Shown in pieces: positions 8,046 through 17,787 of a stretch of 64,000 bases of DNA. The notes under the pieces are model-generated. The model was given only the letters and a program-made list of their open reading frames with translations. It had not been told where the DNA came from and searched no databases. How positions within the stretch are numbered: the first letter of the stretch is position 1; every line of letters begins with the position of its first letter. Origin of the DNA: RGIG9115 sp045128915. GTDB lineage: Bacteria; Bacillota; Clostridia; UBA1381. The DNA is taken from contig JBGVIT010000028.1 in the NCBI GenBank assembly GCA_045128915.1, forward strand, positions 30,956-94,955, read 5' to 3'. Both the position numbers and the translations under genes were made by a program.

Positions 8046-8862
8046 TGATGAGCTTCATAACCTCCCCACAAATTTCGTCCGGAACATTTGCACCGGTAAA
8101 ATATTCAAAAGCAATAACTGCCTGATATACAAGCATACCTATTCCGTTATACACTTTAAGTCCCATACTTTCGGCATCATAAAGAAATTTTGTTTTTCTC
8201 GGATAATATATCAAATCAACGGCAGTTTCAGCACAATTAAACATAGAAAGCTTTGAAACGGGTGTTTCATCCGTTCCTAAACCAACTGATGTTGCGTTGA
8301 TTATAATTTGATAATCATCTTCATTATTATATACAGAAAAAATATCAGTGTTCATGTCGTCATTTAAACTGTCAACCAAAGCGCAGGCTTTTTGTTCCGT
8401 TCTGTTCAAAACATAAACTCCAGCCACACCATGATTTTTCAGCATAACACAAACAGCCTTTGAAACGCCACCTGCTCCAAGCACAAGAATTTTTTTGTTC
8501 AGAACATCAATATTTCTATACTTGAAAAATCTGTACAAGCCCTCACCATCAGTTGAATACCCTTTCAAAACACCGTTTTCGTTTACTATCGTATTTACCG
8601 ATTCGCACAGTTTAGCTTCATTACTTAATAAATCACAAGCGTTCATGGCATCAGTTTTAAAAGGTGCTGTTACATTCACTCCACGTATTCCCAAAAGGCG
8701 CAAAGAATCAGGAATGTTCTGAAAGCTTGAGGGTTCAAACGCAGTATAAACATAATCAAGATTTAATCTTTCAGCTAAATAATTATGTATTTTGGGAGAA
8801 AGACTGTGCTTGACGGGATTGCCAACCACGCCTATTAATTGAGTTTTTGCAGAAATTTCCAT
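8038..8862 (-). CDS. aroE: Shikimate dehydrogenase (NADP+)
   Basis: Reduces 3-dehydroshikimate to shikimate with NADPH. The 274-residue protein has the shikimate-binding motif HSLSPKIHN (19-27), a catalytic lysine in NVTAPFK and the nucleotide-binding LGAGGVSKA in the middle. It ends with the usual GMLVYQAVIAFEYFTG. It lies 1 base after recD2 and overlaps aroK, so recD2-aroE-aroK-lyase probably form a transcript. The regulator is not visible. Confidence 0.95.
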   Translation of the reverse strand: MEISAKTQLIGVVGNPVKHSLSPKIHNYLAERLNLDYVYTAFEPSSFQNIPDSLRLLGIRGVNVTAPFKTDAMNACDLLSNEAKLCESVNTIVNENGVLKGYSTDGEGLYRFFKYRNIDVLNKKILVLGAGGVSKAVCVMLKNHGVAGVYVLNRTEQKACALVDSLNDDMNTDIFSVYNNEDDYQIIINATSVGLGTDETPVSKLSMFNCAETAVDLIYYPRKTKFLYDAESMGLKVYNGIGMLVYQAVIAFEYFTGANVPDEICGEVMKLINE

Positions 8863-8863
8863 A

Positions 8864-11119
8864 TTAAACCTCGTCTATAAAACTTAATATTGATTCAGTA
8901 TTTGATATTGAACGGCTCATTCTGTTGCAAAGCCCTGAATACCTGCTGTTTTCGGAATTATTTAATGTCATATATTCAACTGCAGCATCGCTTCCTACAA
9001 GGACAACCATTGTTTTTGCACGTGTGACCGCAGTATAGAACAAGTTTCTGCACATCAGCATCTGCGGAAACTGAGCAACAGGCATAACCATGTACGGAAA
9101 CTCGCTCCCCTGACTTTTATGCACAGTTATAGCATAAGCAAGGTCAAGCTCGTCCAACTGATTGAACGGATACTCGCATCTTTTATCCTCGTCAAACATA
9201 ATAACCATATATCTGTCAATAACAGATATTTCTACGATTTTACCCATATCACCATTAAAAATACCAACGCCGCTGTCACCAACATTTCTTGTATAATACA
9301 AATCATAATTATTCTTGATTTGCATTACTTTATCCCCTACACGAAAAACAGTTTTTCCATATGCGTATTCATTTTTTGAGGGATGGGGCGGGTTTAATTC
9401 CTTTTGCAAGCGAAAATTCAGGTTGACAGAGCCGCAAATACCTTTTTTTGAAGGTGATATTACCTGTATATCATGAAGTGCGTCTATTTCGTAGCTTTGA
9501 GGAAGTCTGTTAGCACACAAATCCACTATGGTACTAACTGTTTCCTCTGCTGATTTTCTTCCTAAGAAGAAAAAATCTCTGTCTTTGCACGAAAGCTCCG
9601 GCAATTCGCCTTTATTAATTCTGTGTGCATTAACTACTATCAAGCTTTCCTCAGCCTGCCTGAAAATTTTATCAAGCTTTATTACGGGTACACTTTTACT
9701 GTTTATAATATCGTTCAGGACATTACCAGGTCCGACTGACGGTAATTGGTCTGCATCCCCTGATAGTATCATTCTTGTACCCGGTCTTGTAGCTTTCAAA
9801 AGAGAATACATGAGATTAATGTCAATCATGCTGACTTCGTCAACAATAATTACATCTGCCTGAATAGGATTAGACTCATCAAAAGTAAACTTTGCAGAAC
9901 CTTCTTCTCCCGTAGCCCCAAGTAAGCGATGAATAGTCTTTGCTTCTATTCCGCTGACCTGAGTCATGCGTTTTGCCGCTCTTCCGGTTGGTGCTGCTAA
10001 GACTATTTTTAATTTAAGCTCTTCTAAAAGTTTAATTATAGTATTAATCGTAGTTGTTTTGCCGGTACCCGGTCCGCCGGTCAAAACCATACAACCGTAA
10101 TTACCAAGAGCCGTTATTACAGCGTTTACCTGCTCATTTGCAAGCTCAATGCCAGATATGCTTTCAAAGCTTCGTATTTTTTCCTCAGTATCAAAAGGAG
10201 TTAATAATTCCTCGTGATACACATTCGTCATGGAATTCAATCTTGAACTGATATATGTTTCAGCTACATAAAAGCTATAAAGATAATAGCATGTATCACC
10301 ATTGAAATGTTCTCTTACAATGCTGTTTTCCATAAGCATTTCAGATATAACCGCTTCAACATCACTTTCTTCAACATTTAAAACATATGCAGCATGTTCT
10401 GAAAGAAGTCCTTCAGGCATATAAACATGGCCCGATGAGTATGCGGCTTGTGTAAGTATATACTTAATACCTGACTTAATTCGCAGCGGATTGTTTTTGG
10501 CAAAGTCCTCTCCGTATGCTATTTTATCGGCTACCGAAAACTTTATACCATCAACATTATCTGCAAGAATATAGGGATTTTCCTTTATAATACCGACTGA
10601 ATCTGAACCATAGAGCTTATATACTTTAATTGCAAGATTAGCGCTTATATTATAGCGCTGCAAAAAAGTTACAATGCCTTGCATAGCCTGAATTTCTTTA
10701 AATGAATCACCAATTTTTACGGCTTTTTTTGGTGATATTCCTTTGATTTCAGCAAGACGCAAGGGTTCTTCCAACATTATGTTCAAGGTTTCTTCACCAA
10801 AGGCGTCAACAAGCTTTTTTGCAGTTGCAAGTCTTACTCCGTGGACTACTCCTGATGACAAATATCTTAAAATATCCTGAGCTTTAGTTGGTAATAAAGT
10901 TTTATAATACTCAACCTTAAACTGTTCACCGTAGTCAGGATGAACTACCCAATCACCCTGAGCAGAAATTCGTTCACCCTCGCTTAAATTTACAGTATAT
11001 CCCGTCAGAACAATCTCATCATTATCCTCACTGTTTAAAACAAACACCGTATATCCGTTATCATCATTATGAAATATGATTTCTTCCACAACACCGGTTA
11101 TTGTTAAATTACCATCCAT
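8864..11119 (-). CDS. recD2: RecD2-like ATP-dependent 5'-3' DNA helicase
   Basis: SF1B helicase for DNA repair and replication-fork maintenance in bacteria that lack RecBC-type RecD partners. The 751-residue protein has an N-terminal OB-like domain, helix-hairpin-helix segments (about 80-200), Walker A GGPGTGKTT (348-356) and DEVSMID (Walker B, about 425). It also has a C-terminal UvrD-like region with YAITVHKSQGSEF and RNLFYTAVTRA. Length and order match RecD2/YrrC. It is followed by aroE after a single base. Confidence 0.93.
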   Translation of the reverse strand: MDGNLTITGVVEEIIFHNDDNGYTVFVLNSEDNDEIVLTGYTVNLSEGERISAQGDWVVHPDYGEQFKVEYYKTLLPTKAQDILRYLSSGVVHGVRLATAKKLVDAFGEETLNIMLEEPLRLAEIKGISPKKAVKIGDSFKEIQAMQGIVTFLQRYNISANLAIKVYKLYGSDSVGIIKENPYILADNVDGIKFSVADKIAYGEDFAKNNPLRIKSGIKYILTQAAYSSGHVYMPEGLLSEHAAYVLNVEESDVEAVISEMLMENSIVREHFNGDTCYYLYSFYVAETYISSRLNSMTNVYHEELLTPFDTEEKIRSFESISGIELANEQVNAVITALGNYGCMVLTGGPGTGKTTTINTIIKLLEELKLKIVLAAPTGRAAKRMTQVSGIEAKTIHRLLGATGEEGSAKFTFDESNPIQADVIIVDEVSMIDINLMYSLLKATRPGTRMILSGDADQLPSVGPGNVLNDIINSKSVPVIKLDKIFRQAEESLIVVNAHRINKGELPELSCKDRDFFFLGRKSAEETVSTIVDLCANRLPQSYEIDALHDIQVISPSKKGICGSVNLNFRLQKELNPPHPSKNEYAYGKTVFRVGDKVMQIKNNYDLYYTRNVGDSGVGIFNGDMGKIVEISVIDRYMVIMFDEDKRCEYPFNQLDELDLAYAITVHKSQGSEFPYMVMPVAQFPQMLMCRNLFYTAVTRAKTMVVLVGSDAAVEYMTLNNSENSRYSGLCNRMSRSISNTESILSFIDEV

Positions 11120-11141
11120 AAACTAACCCTTTCAGCCGGAA

Positions 11142-12053
11142 TTATCTGCTTTCAAGAATTTCAAGAACACGCTTAAAATGCTCCGGCAGTTCACATGAAA
11201 ACTTAAGTTTTTCTCCGGTTTCCGGATGCACAAATCCTAATGTCTTTGCATGAAGCAGCTGACCTTGAAGCTTAAATTCTTCTTTTAGTGTACAGTAAAC
11301 CGGATCACCCACAACCGGATGATGATTATACGCCATATGAACCCTTATCTGATGTGTACGACCTGTATCGAGTACACACTTAACGAGTGTATATTTAGAA
11401 AATCTCTGAAGCACCTGAACATGTGTTACAGCAGGTCGTCCGTCAGGCACAACCCACATTTTCTTGCGATCATTTTTGCTGCGTCCAATGGGAAGATTAA
11501 CCGTAAATTCATCCTCTTTTATATTATCATGCACTAATGCAATATATTCTCTGTCAGGCTTTGAGCTATGCCATTGTTCTGTCAATGACAAATGCGCTTC
11601 ATTAGTTTTTGCAACAACAAGCAAGCCACTTGTATCCTTATCAATTCTATGAACAATTCCCGGACGGATAGAGCCATTAATACCTGATAAACCATTTTTG
11701 CAATGATATAATATGCCATTTACAAGTGTACCATGAAGATTTCCCGGGGCAGGATGAACAACCATTCCCTGAGGTTTATTAACAACTATCAGTTCATCAT
11801 CTTCATAGACAATATCTAAATCTATTTTTTCGGGAACTGCATCTATGGGTTCAGGTTCGGGAATAAATATTTCAAACTCATCCCCTGCTTTTACTTTATA
11901 CTTTTTATTACAAGACTTACCAAGAAGAAGAACTTTTTCATCATCACATAATTTTGCTGCAAATGAACGGGTTAAATCAGCATTTTCAGAAATAAATGTA
12001 TCAAGTCTTGTACCAACGCTATCATCAGGTACAGAAATTATTATTCTTTCCAT
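11142..12053 (-). CDS. RluA-family 23S rRNA pseudouridine synthase (RluD-like)
   Basis: Converts uridine to pseudouridine in large-subunit rRNA. The 303-residue protein has an S4 RNA-binding domain (about 15-60) and the RluA-family catalytic motif HRIDKDTSG at 135-143, with the nucleophile Asp138. RTHQIRVHMAY follows at the end of the active site. It resembles RluD/YlyB, but the exact uridine site cannot be assigned. It lies 22 bases upstream of recD2. Confidence 0.92.
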   Translation of the reverse strand: MERIIISVPDDSVGTRLDTFISENADLTRSFAAKLCDDEKVLLLGKSCNKKYKVKAGDEFEIFIPEPEPIDAVPEKIDLDIVYEDDELIVVNKPQGMVVHPAPGNLHGTLVNGILYHCKNGLSGINGSIRPGIVHRIDKDTSGLLVVAKTNEAHLSLTEQWHSSKPDREYIALVHDNIKEDEFTVNLPIGRSKNDRKKMWVVPDGRPAVTHVQVLQRFSKYTLVKCVLDTGRTHQIRVHMAYNHHPVVGDPVYCTLKEEFKLQGQLLHAKTLGFVHPETGEKLKFSCELPEHFKRVLEILESR

Positions 12054-12076
12054 AACTTTTCACCCTTTCGTAGTAA

Positions 12077-12108
12077 TAAAGGGATGTATAAATTCAAATA
12101 CATCCCCT
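12077..12108 (-). terminator. Hairpin after tsaB
   Basis: AAGGGATGTAT (12079-12089) pairs with ATACATCCCCTT about 8 bases later. On the minus strand a moderately T-rich stretch follows, so it may end or trim the tsaE-tsaB message before the RluA-family gene. Confidence 0.5.
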
Positions 12109-12118
12109 TGATAAGCTA

Positions 12119-12817
12119 TTAATCATTTTTATGCTTTTCGTCATACTCACGCTCTGCTTGAGATTTTCTGATATAGACAGGGACAATTTCATGACAAGTC
12201 TTGGCTCTGTCTGCGTTTGCAATGGCAAGTGCTGCAACAGACGCTGCTCGCTGCAGATTATTCCCTGCAGGAGCAAATTTTGCTTTGTCACCCATTTTAT
12301 CTAATATATAATCCTTATATACCGGAACTCCGTCGCCGACAAAAACAACTTCAACAAAGTTTCCGCAATCGCTGATACATTCGTCAATAGATACAGCTCG
12401 TGGCTCTTCCACTTCCCTGAATCCATCTTCATCCCAGATGTATGTTGCAGTATAGACCTGCTGACGTCTTGCATCCATTATAGGTACAATAAGATGCTCA
12501 CACATAGGTAAATTATACGCCATACCTTCAAGAGTACCCACCGGAATAACCGGCTTGTTGCACGCTTGTGCAAGACCTTTAGCTGTCGCAATACCGATTC
12601 TGAGTCCTGTAAAAGAGCCGGGACCTATCGAAACTGCGAAAGCATCAACAGCCGAAAGCTCAACTCCGCAATCAGAAAGCATAGCATCTATCATAGGCAT
12701 TAATCTTTCTGAATGAGTTTTTTTGAAGTTCAGCGTATATTCAGCAATTAATTTGTCATCTGAAACAACAGCAACAGATGCAACATCCGAAGAAGTATCT
12801 ATTCCGAGAACAATCAT
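12119..12817 (-). CDS. tsaB: tRNA threonylcarbamoyladenosine biosynthesis protein TsaB
   Basis: Non-catalytic partner of TsaD needed for the t6A modification of ANN-decoding tRNAs. The 232-residue ASKHA-fold protein starts with GIDTSSDVASVAVV and has SIGPGSFTGLRIG and VPVGTLEGMA, which are TsaB signatures. Its ATG overlaps the tsaE stop by one base. The partner tsaD is not in the window. Confidence 0.95.
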   Translation of the reverse strand: MIVLGIDTSSDVASVAVVSDDKLIAEYTLNFKKTHSERLMPMIDAMLSDCGVELSAVDAFAVSIGPGSFTGLRIGIATAKGLAQACNKPVIPVGTLEGMAYNLPMCEHLIVPIMDARRQQVYTATYIWDEDGFREVEEPRAVSIDECISDCGNFVEVVFVGDGVPVYKDYILDKMGDKAKFAPAGNNLQRAASVAALAIANADRAKTCHEIVPVYIRKSQAEREYDEKHKND

Positions 12818-13269
12818 TATCTTGCCCGCTCCTTAACAGTTTCAATTATAATATCACGATGCGATTCAGGATTGGATGCTGACCTTAAAATAGTTACTTT
12901 AATATGAGGATACGGCAATATCTCATCAATAAGCTCTGCCCACTCTATAAGACATATCCCGTCAGAGGAAATATAATCATCATATCCCGTTTCATACATC
13001 TCGTCAGGATCAGCAATTCTATAAACATCAAAATGATAAAAGGGCATTTTACCCTCATATTCATTAACAATGGTAAATGTAGGACTGCTTATATTTTCAT
13101 TTATACCAAGTCCTTTAGCGATACCCTGAGCGAAAAGTGTTTTTCCTGCACCCAAGTCGCCATACATGCACAATACATCCCCTCCGGAAAGCTCGTTAGT
13201 AAACTCTTTCGCAGTCTCAAACGTTTCCTCAGGAGAGGATGTGTGTATTTTTAAATCAAAATCTCTCAT
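12817..13269 (-). CDS. tsaE: tRNA threonylcarbamoyladenosine biosynthesis ATPase TsaE
   Basis: Small ATPase (150 residues) that turns over the TsaB-TsaD complex during t6A synthesis. It has Walker A DLGAGKTLFAQG near 38-50, SPTFTIVNEY (switch region) and YHFDVYR followed by CLIEWAELI, the TsaE consensus. It is placed 2 bases after fhs and overlaps tsaB, so it belongs to that operon. Confidence 0.95.
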   Translation of the reverse strand: MRDFDLKIHTSSPEETFETAKEFTNELSGGDVLCMYGDLGAGKTLFAQGIAKGLGINENISSPTFTIVNEYEGKMPFYHFDVYRIADPDEMYETGYDDYISSDGICLIEWAELIDEILPYPHIKVTILRSASNPESHRDIIIETVKERAR

Positions 13270-13271
13270 AA

Positions 13272-14942
13272 TCAGAACAATCCTGAAATTACGCCATTTT
13301 CATCAACATCAATCTTTTCAGCAGACGGAACCTTAGGAAGTCCCGGCATAACCATGATGTTGCCTGTTTCAACAACAATAAATCCTGCACCGTTTGATAC
13401 TCTTACTTCAGCAACATTAACTTTAAAGCCTGAAGGACGGCCTAAAAGTGAAGGATTGTCAGAGAGTGAATATTGCGTTTTTGCAACGCATATAGGCTTC
13501 TTGTCAAGTCCGAGATTTTCAAGAGTCTTAATCTGCTTTTCAGCCTTGCCCGAATAAACCGTTCCTTCTCCGCCATAAATATTTTTAACTATTATATCAA
13601 TCTTTTCCTTGATTGAAAGATTAACGTCGTAGAGAGGTTTAACCTCGCCGCTTTCATTTTCAATAACATCAATAAGCTCTTTTGCAAGCTCTATGCCGCC
13701 CTGACCGCCTTTTGCAAAAACTTCGGAAAGTGCAAATCTTACACCCTTACTCTTGCACATATCTTCAATAGCAGCAAGCTCTGCATCTGTATCTGTGTCA
13801 AATCTGTTAATGGCAACAACAACCGGTGCACCGTAACTTCTCATGTTTTCAACGTGCTTTTCAAGATTAGTCATACCTGCTTTAAGAGCTTCAACGTTTT
13901 CAGCCTTTAAGTCAGTCTTTGCAACGCCGCCATTATACTTTAATGCTCTTACAGTTGCAACAATAACGATAGCATCCGGAGCAATACCTGCCATGCGACA
14001 CTTTATATCAAGAAACTTTTCAGCACCGAGGTCTGCACCGAATCCCGCCTCAGTTATACAATAGTCAGATAATTTCATTGCAAGCTTCGTAGCACGAACA
14101 CTATTACAGCCATGAGCAATGTTTGCGAAAGGTCCGCCATGTACAAGACAAGGAGTATGCTCAAGAGTCTGCACAAGGTTTGGTTTTATTGCATCTTTAA
14201 GCAATGCACACATAGCGCCTTCTGCTTTTAAATCACGTGCATAAACAGGCTCACCTGAACGGGTATATCCGATTATGATATTGCCCAGACGGAATTTAAG
14301 GTCAGTAATGTCGTTGGCAAGGCACAAAACTGCCATAATCTCTGATGCAACAGTTATCATAAATCCGTCTTCACGAGGCACACCGTTAAGCTTACCGCCA
14401 AGACCTACTATTGTCTTTCTCAGAGCTCTGTCATTTGTATCTGTAACACGTTTCCAAACAACATTTGTAACATCTATACCAAGCTCATTGCCGTGATTTA
14501 TATGGTTATCAATCATTGCTGACAAAAGATTGTTTGCAGCAGTTATAGCATGCATATCGCCTGTAAAATGGAGATTTATATCCTCCATAGGAACAACCTG
14601 ACTATATCCACCGCCGGCAGCGCCGCCTTTTATACCCATAACGGGACCAAGCGATGGTTCTCTTAATGCAAGAACACACTTTTTTCCAAGAGCTGATAAA
14701 GCATCACCAAGACCTATTGTAGTAGTTGTCTTACCTTCTCCTGCAGGAGTTGGATTGATTGCAGTAACCAATACAAGCTTGCCGTTTTTTTCATCTTTAA
14801 GGCGCTGAGAAAGCTCGTCGGAAAGCTTAGCTTTGTATTTGCCGTAAAATTCCAATTCATCAGCTGAAATTCCAATTCTTTCAGCAACCAGAGATATATG
14901 GTCCATCTTTGCGCTTTGAGCAATTTCAATATCAGTTAGCAT
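13272..14942 (-). CDS. fhs: Formate--tetrahydrofolate ligase
   Basis: Makes 10-formyl-THF from formate, THF and ATP, supplying one-carbon units. In acetogens it is also the first methyl-branch step, but no other Wood-Ljungdahl gene is in the window. The 556-residue protein has the P-loop TPAGEGKTTTTIGLGDAL near 65-82, EPSLGPVMGIKGGAAGGGY, and NRFDTDTDAE. Full length. A ribosome site (GGAGG) precedes the ATG. The 90-base leader upstream holds a weak AGCTGTA/TTACAGCT pairing. Confidence 0.97.
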   Translation of the reverse strand: MLTDIEIAQSAKMDHISLVAERIGISADELEFYGKYKAKLSDELSQRLKDEKNGKLVLVTAINPTPAGEGKTTTTIGLGDALSALGKKCVLALREPSLGPVMGIKGGAAGGGYSQVVPMEDINLHFTGDMHAITAANNLLSAMIDNHINHGNELGIDVTNVVWKRVTDTNDRALRKTIVGLGGKLNGVPREDGFMITVASEIMAVLCLANDITDLKFRLGNIIIGYTRSGEPVYARDLKAEGAMCALLKDAIKPNLVQTLEHTPCLVHGGPFANIAHGCNSVRATKLAMKLSDYCITEAGFGADLGAEKFLDIKCRMAGIAPDAIVIVATVRALKYNGGVAKTDLKAENVEALKAGMTNLEKHVENMRSYGAPVVVAINRFDTDTDAELAAIEDMCKSKGVRFALSEVFAKGGQGGIELAKELIDVIENESGEVKPLYDVNLSIKEKIDIIVKNIYGGEGTVYSGKAEKQIKTLENLGLDKKPICVAKTQYSLSDNPSLLGRPSGFKVNVAEVRVSNGAGFIVVETGNIMVMPGLPKVPSAEKIDVDENGVISGLF

Positions 14943-15033
14943 AACAAAAAACCTCCATAAAACTTCTTATAAAAGCAAACGAAGCTGTACTCCGAAGCAC
15001 GGCAGTTACAGCTTATTTGCATAAATTACTATA

Positions 15034-15486
15034 TTATTTGCCGGAATTAAGCTCGATTCTGTCCTGACGAATTTTAGTCAAAAGCATATCAAGTCTTGCT
15101 TCAGCATCATTAAGTAAATCATCAACATATTGGTCACAATCAGTTTTAATTTCCATAGCCTGATCAGAAGCGTTTCTCACAAGCTCATTTGCCTGCTCAT
15201 AAGCGCATCTTGTGATTTCATGCTCGTCAATAAGTGCCATTTGTGTTTCTTCGGCATTCTTCTGGATTGCTTCAGCTCTTGTTTCTGCTTCGTGGAGTAT
15301 GCGCTGACGCTCTTCTTTAACCCACTTTGCTTCCTTAAGCTCATCAGGATACATAAGTCTGATTTCCTGAAGATAATCAAGGAATTCGTCCTTATCAATC
15401 ATTACCTTGCCTGTAAGGGGTACTGAAGAAGCCTTTTCAATAGTTTCTTCCATCAAATCGATGATTTCCATCATATCCATGTCCAT
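15034..15486 (-). CDS. Coiled-coil protein of unknown function (ATPase subunit H-like)
   Basis: A 150-residue, strongly charged protein that is nearly all alpha-helical. It has a long coiled coil of about residues 45-125, rich in Glu, Ala and Lys, with EEDE-like heptads but no transmembrane segment. Similar proteins are annotated loosely as ATPase or V-type subunit H-like in Clostridia and occur beside coaD and rsmD. An AGGAG site 9 bases before the first ATG supports that start among several clustered methionines. Function unknown; a DivIVA-like or scaffold role is a guess. Confidence 0.7.
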   Translation of the reverse strand: MDMDMMEIIDLMEETIEKASSVPLTGKVMIDKDEFLDYLQEIRLMYPDELKEAKWVKEERQRILHEAETRAEAIQKNAEETQMALIDEHEITRCAYEQANELVRNASDQAMEIKTDCDQYVDDLLNDAEARLDMLLTKIRQDRIELNSGK

Positions 15487-15504
15487 CTTAATACTCTCCT
15501 ATTC

Positions 15505-15978
15505 TTAAAATTTACGTTTTACGTCTTCTAAAATCGCATGAGGCACAAAGCCTGTAAGATCACCATTAAACTTAGCAACCTCTTTCACCATACTTGAGCT
15601 GATATATGAATACTTAGTATCAGTCATCATAAAAACTGTTTCATACTGAGAGTTCAATGCTTTATTGAGCAAAGCCATCTGCAGTTCATACTCAAAATCG
15701 GCTACAGTCCTCAGCCCCTTGACTATAACCTGAGCCTTTTTGACGGAAGCAAAATCCACAAGCAAACCGGAAAATATATCTACCTCAACATTTGGTAAAT
15801 GTCTGGTGACACGCGAAATAAATTCCGCACGCTCTTCTGCAGAAAACAAAGGACTCTTCGACGAATTATTCAGAACTCCTACAACAAGCTTGTCATACAG
15901 CTTCGAAGTACGTTCAATAATATCAAGATGTCCGTTTGTGATTGGGTCAAAGCTTCCGGGATATACAGCAATCTGCAT
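15505..15978 (-). CDS. coaD: Phosphopantetheine adenylyltransferase
   Basis: Transfers AMP from ATP to 4'-phosphopantetheine, the fourth step of coenzyme A synthesis. The 157 residues contain YPGSFDPITNGH, including the T/HxGH nucleotidyl-transferase motif. RTVADFEYELQMA and SYISSSMVKEVAKFNGD, the active-site loop, follow. Four bases separate it from rsmD, a common neighbour. Confidence 0.96.
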   Translation of the reverse strand: MQIAVYPGSFDPITNGHLDIIERTSKLYDKLVVGVLNNSSKSPLFSAEERAEFISRVTRHLPNVEVDIFSGLLVDFASVKKAQVIVKGLRTVADFEYELQMALLNKALNSQYETVFMMTDTKYSYISSSMVKEVAKFNGDLTGFVPHAILEDVKRKF

Positions 15979-15982
15979 CCGG

Positions 15983-16534
15983 TCACACCTCTTTCTGCTG
16001 TGGTTTCAAAACAGTTAAAACCGTTCTTCCGTATTTTCGCTCTTTTTCCACCGAATAGCCTGATAACTCAAAGGTGTCATCTATTCCGTCACGTTCTATT
16101 ACAATCGAACCTTCCGGTGAAAGAAGCCCGCGTCTTGAAATCATCTCCAAAACAGGAGTAACAAGACCTTTGTTATAAGGAGGATCAATAAAAACGAGGT
16201 CAAAAAGCTTGTCCGTTTTTTCAAGATAGGAACATGCACTTGATTTTACAATCTCACACTTGTCCAAAAAATCGCATTCTTCAAAATTATTCCGGATAAT
16301 GCTGACAGACCTGTCATCAACGTCAGTGCAGACAGCAAAAGCCGCTCCACGACTAACAGCCTCAATCGCCAGCGCTCCCGTTCCGGAAAAAGCATCAAAC
16401 ACTTCAGCGCCCTCTACTCTTCCCTGAATAAGATTAAACATTGCTTCCTTAACCCTATCGGTAGTAGGTCTGATATGTTCGCCCTCAAACGTCTGCAATT
16501 TCTTGCCGCGCCTGATTCCCGAAATCACTCTCAA
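15983..16534 (-). CDS. rsmD: 16S rRNA (guanine(966)-N(2))-methyltransferase RsmD
   Basis: SAM-dependent methylase of small-subunit rRNA. The protein has the Rossmann motif DAFSGTGALAIEAVSRGA and the catalytic FIDPPYNKG. I place the start at TTG 16534, because GGAGGAG lies about 7 bases upstream and the protein then begins MRVISGIRRGKKL, the usual RsmD N terminus (183 residues). An in-frame ATG at 16555 would put the ribosome site inside the gene. Confidence 0.93.
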   Translation of the reverse strand: MRVISGIRRGKKLQTFEGEHIRPTTDRVKEAMFNLIQGRVEGAEVFDAFSGTGALAIEAVSRGAAFAVCTDVDDRSVSIIRNNFEECDFLDKCEIVKSSACSYLEKTDKLFDLVFIDPPYNKGLVTPVLEMISRRGLLSPEGSIVIERDGIDDTFELSGYSVEKERKYGRTVLTVLKPQQKEV

Positions 16535-16667
16535 GAACACTCTCCTCCATTTCATACTACATTTTATACCAAATCGCCGATATAGTCAACACTTGTTACG
16601 TTATTTTTTAAATTTTTAAATATTATCTACATTGTTTTGTAATATTAAAGACATTTTAATAACCAAT

Positions 16668-17159
16668 CTATCTAAAATTCCTATTTAATAGCCTCTTTTC
16701 GATAAATCTCTTAAATTTAAAGAACGTATTTTCCTTAGAAATGTTTATAGGCGTAACAAGTGCGGTTCTGACGCCGCATCTGTTCCCTGCCAGAATATCA
16801 GTAAGTAGCTGGTCACCTATAAGCAAGGTTTCATACTTGTTTGCTCCCATTTCCTTAATAGCTCTGTTAATCTTTCTGCAAAAAGGCTTTGAAGCGCGAT
16901 AAACAGATTTAAGCCCTAAATCCTTATTAAACGATGCTACTCTCTGCTCTGTGTTATTTGATATAAGGCAAAGCTTCAAGTCTTGCGCCCGAAGTCTTTC
17001 TATAAAGCAAACTGCTCGTTCATCTGCAAAAGGCTCATTATCCGCAACCAATGTATTGTCAATATCCATTAGGACACAAGAAATTTTTTCTCTATTAAAA
17101 AAATCAGAATCAATATTATCAATACTGTCAAAGACGTATGTAGGTGAAAAAGCTTTCAT
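16668..17159 (-). CDS. YqeG-family HAD phosphatase
   Basis: A 163-residue HAD superfamily (IIIA) phosphatase. It shows MDIDNTLVAD, with the nucleophile Asp32 and Asp34, LCLISNNTEQR (motif II) and LLIGDQLLTDILAGN (motif III/IV). YqeG is often near aroE and nucleotide-cofactor genes, and its substrate is unknown. The ATG at 17159 is preceded by GGAGGATTCC, a good ribosome site. Confidence 0.87.
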   Translation of the reverse strand: MKAFSPTYVFDSIDNIDSDFFNREKISCVLMDIDNTLVADNEPFADERAVCFIERLRAQDLKLCLISNNTEQRVASFNKDLGLKSVYRASKPFCRKINRAIKEMGANKYETLLIGDQLLTDILAGNRCGVRTALVTPINISKENTFFKFKRFIEKRLLNRNFR

Positions 17160-17194
17160 CGGAATCCTCCGTATTCATCGATATTCGGCATAGT

Positions 17195-17225
17195 TAAAAA
17201 GGACCGCCTCAGACAGTCCTTATTT
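17195..17225 (-). terminator. Intrinsic terminator of tspO
   Basis: AAGGAC (17199-17204) pairs with GTCCTT (17216-17221). On the minus strand the hairpin is followed by TTTTT, about 50 bases past the tspO stop. Confidence 0.6.
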
Positions 17226-17275
17226 TTATTTAATTATACATCATTTATAACTTATTTGTCAACAGTTTTAAATAA

Positions 17276-17743
17276 TTAATTTAGTATATAAACCATTAAG
17301 CTGAGATAACCGGCAAACAGAAGCCAGAAAACATACGGAATCTGCAAATACGCCGCCGTCTTATCTGTTTTATAGAATTCAATAATCATCCAAATAACAA
17401 GCACCAAAAGTAAAATCAGCCATATAAAAGCAAACAAAAATGCTCTCATTCTGAAAAATATTATACTCCAGAAAAAGTTAACCACAAGCTGTATTGCATA
17501 TAGTTTAAGGGAAAATCCACATTCTTCTCCACCGTCGCAAGCTTTATACACTCTTGCACTGCTTATACCCATTAAAATAAATAACGCAGACCAAACAATA
17601 GGAAAAACAATCATAGGCGGAGACAAAGGCGGCTTAATTATATCCTCATAGATGTTCATATAGTTTCTTGTTAAAAAAGCAGAAAGACCACCTACACCGA
17701 GCGCCAAAAGAACAGAAATAATATATTCCTTATATTTTCGCAT
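17276..17743 (-). CDS. TspO/MBR family membrane protein
   Basis: A 155-residue integral membrane protein with five predicted transmembrane helices, related to the tryptophan-rich sensory protein and the mitochondrial peripheral benzodiazepine receptor. KPPLSPPMIVFPIVW near residue 35-50 matches the family loop with the PPL.PP and FP.VW motif. Family members bind porphyrins, but the bacterial role differs among species. The gene stands alone. Confidence 0.88.
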   Translation of the reverse strand: MRKYKEYIISVLLALGVGGLSAFLTRNYMNIYEDIIKPPLSPPMIVFPIVWSALFILMGISSARVYKACDGGEECGFSLKLYAIQLVVNFFWSIIFFRMRAFLFAFIWLILLLVLVIWMIIEFYKTDKTAAYLQIPYVFWLLFAGYLSLMVYILN

Positions 17744-17787
17744 AATACTGCACCTCCATATACAGTATATGTCAAATAAATATACAG

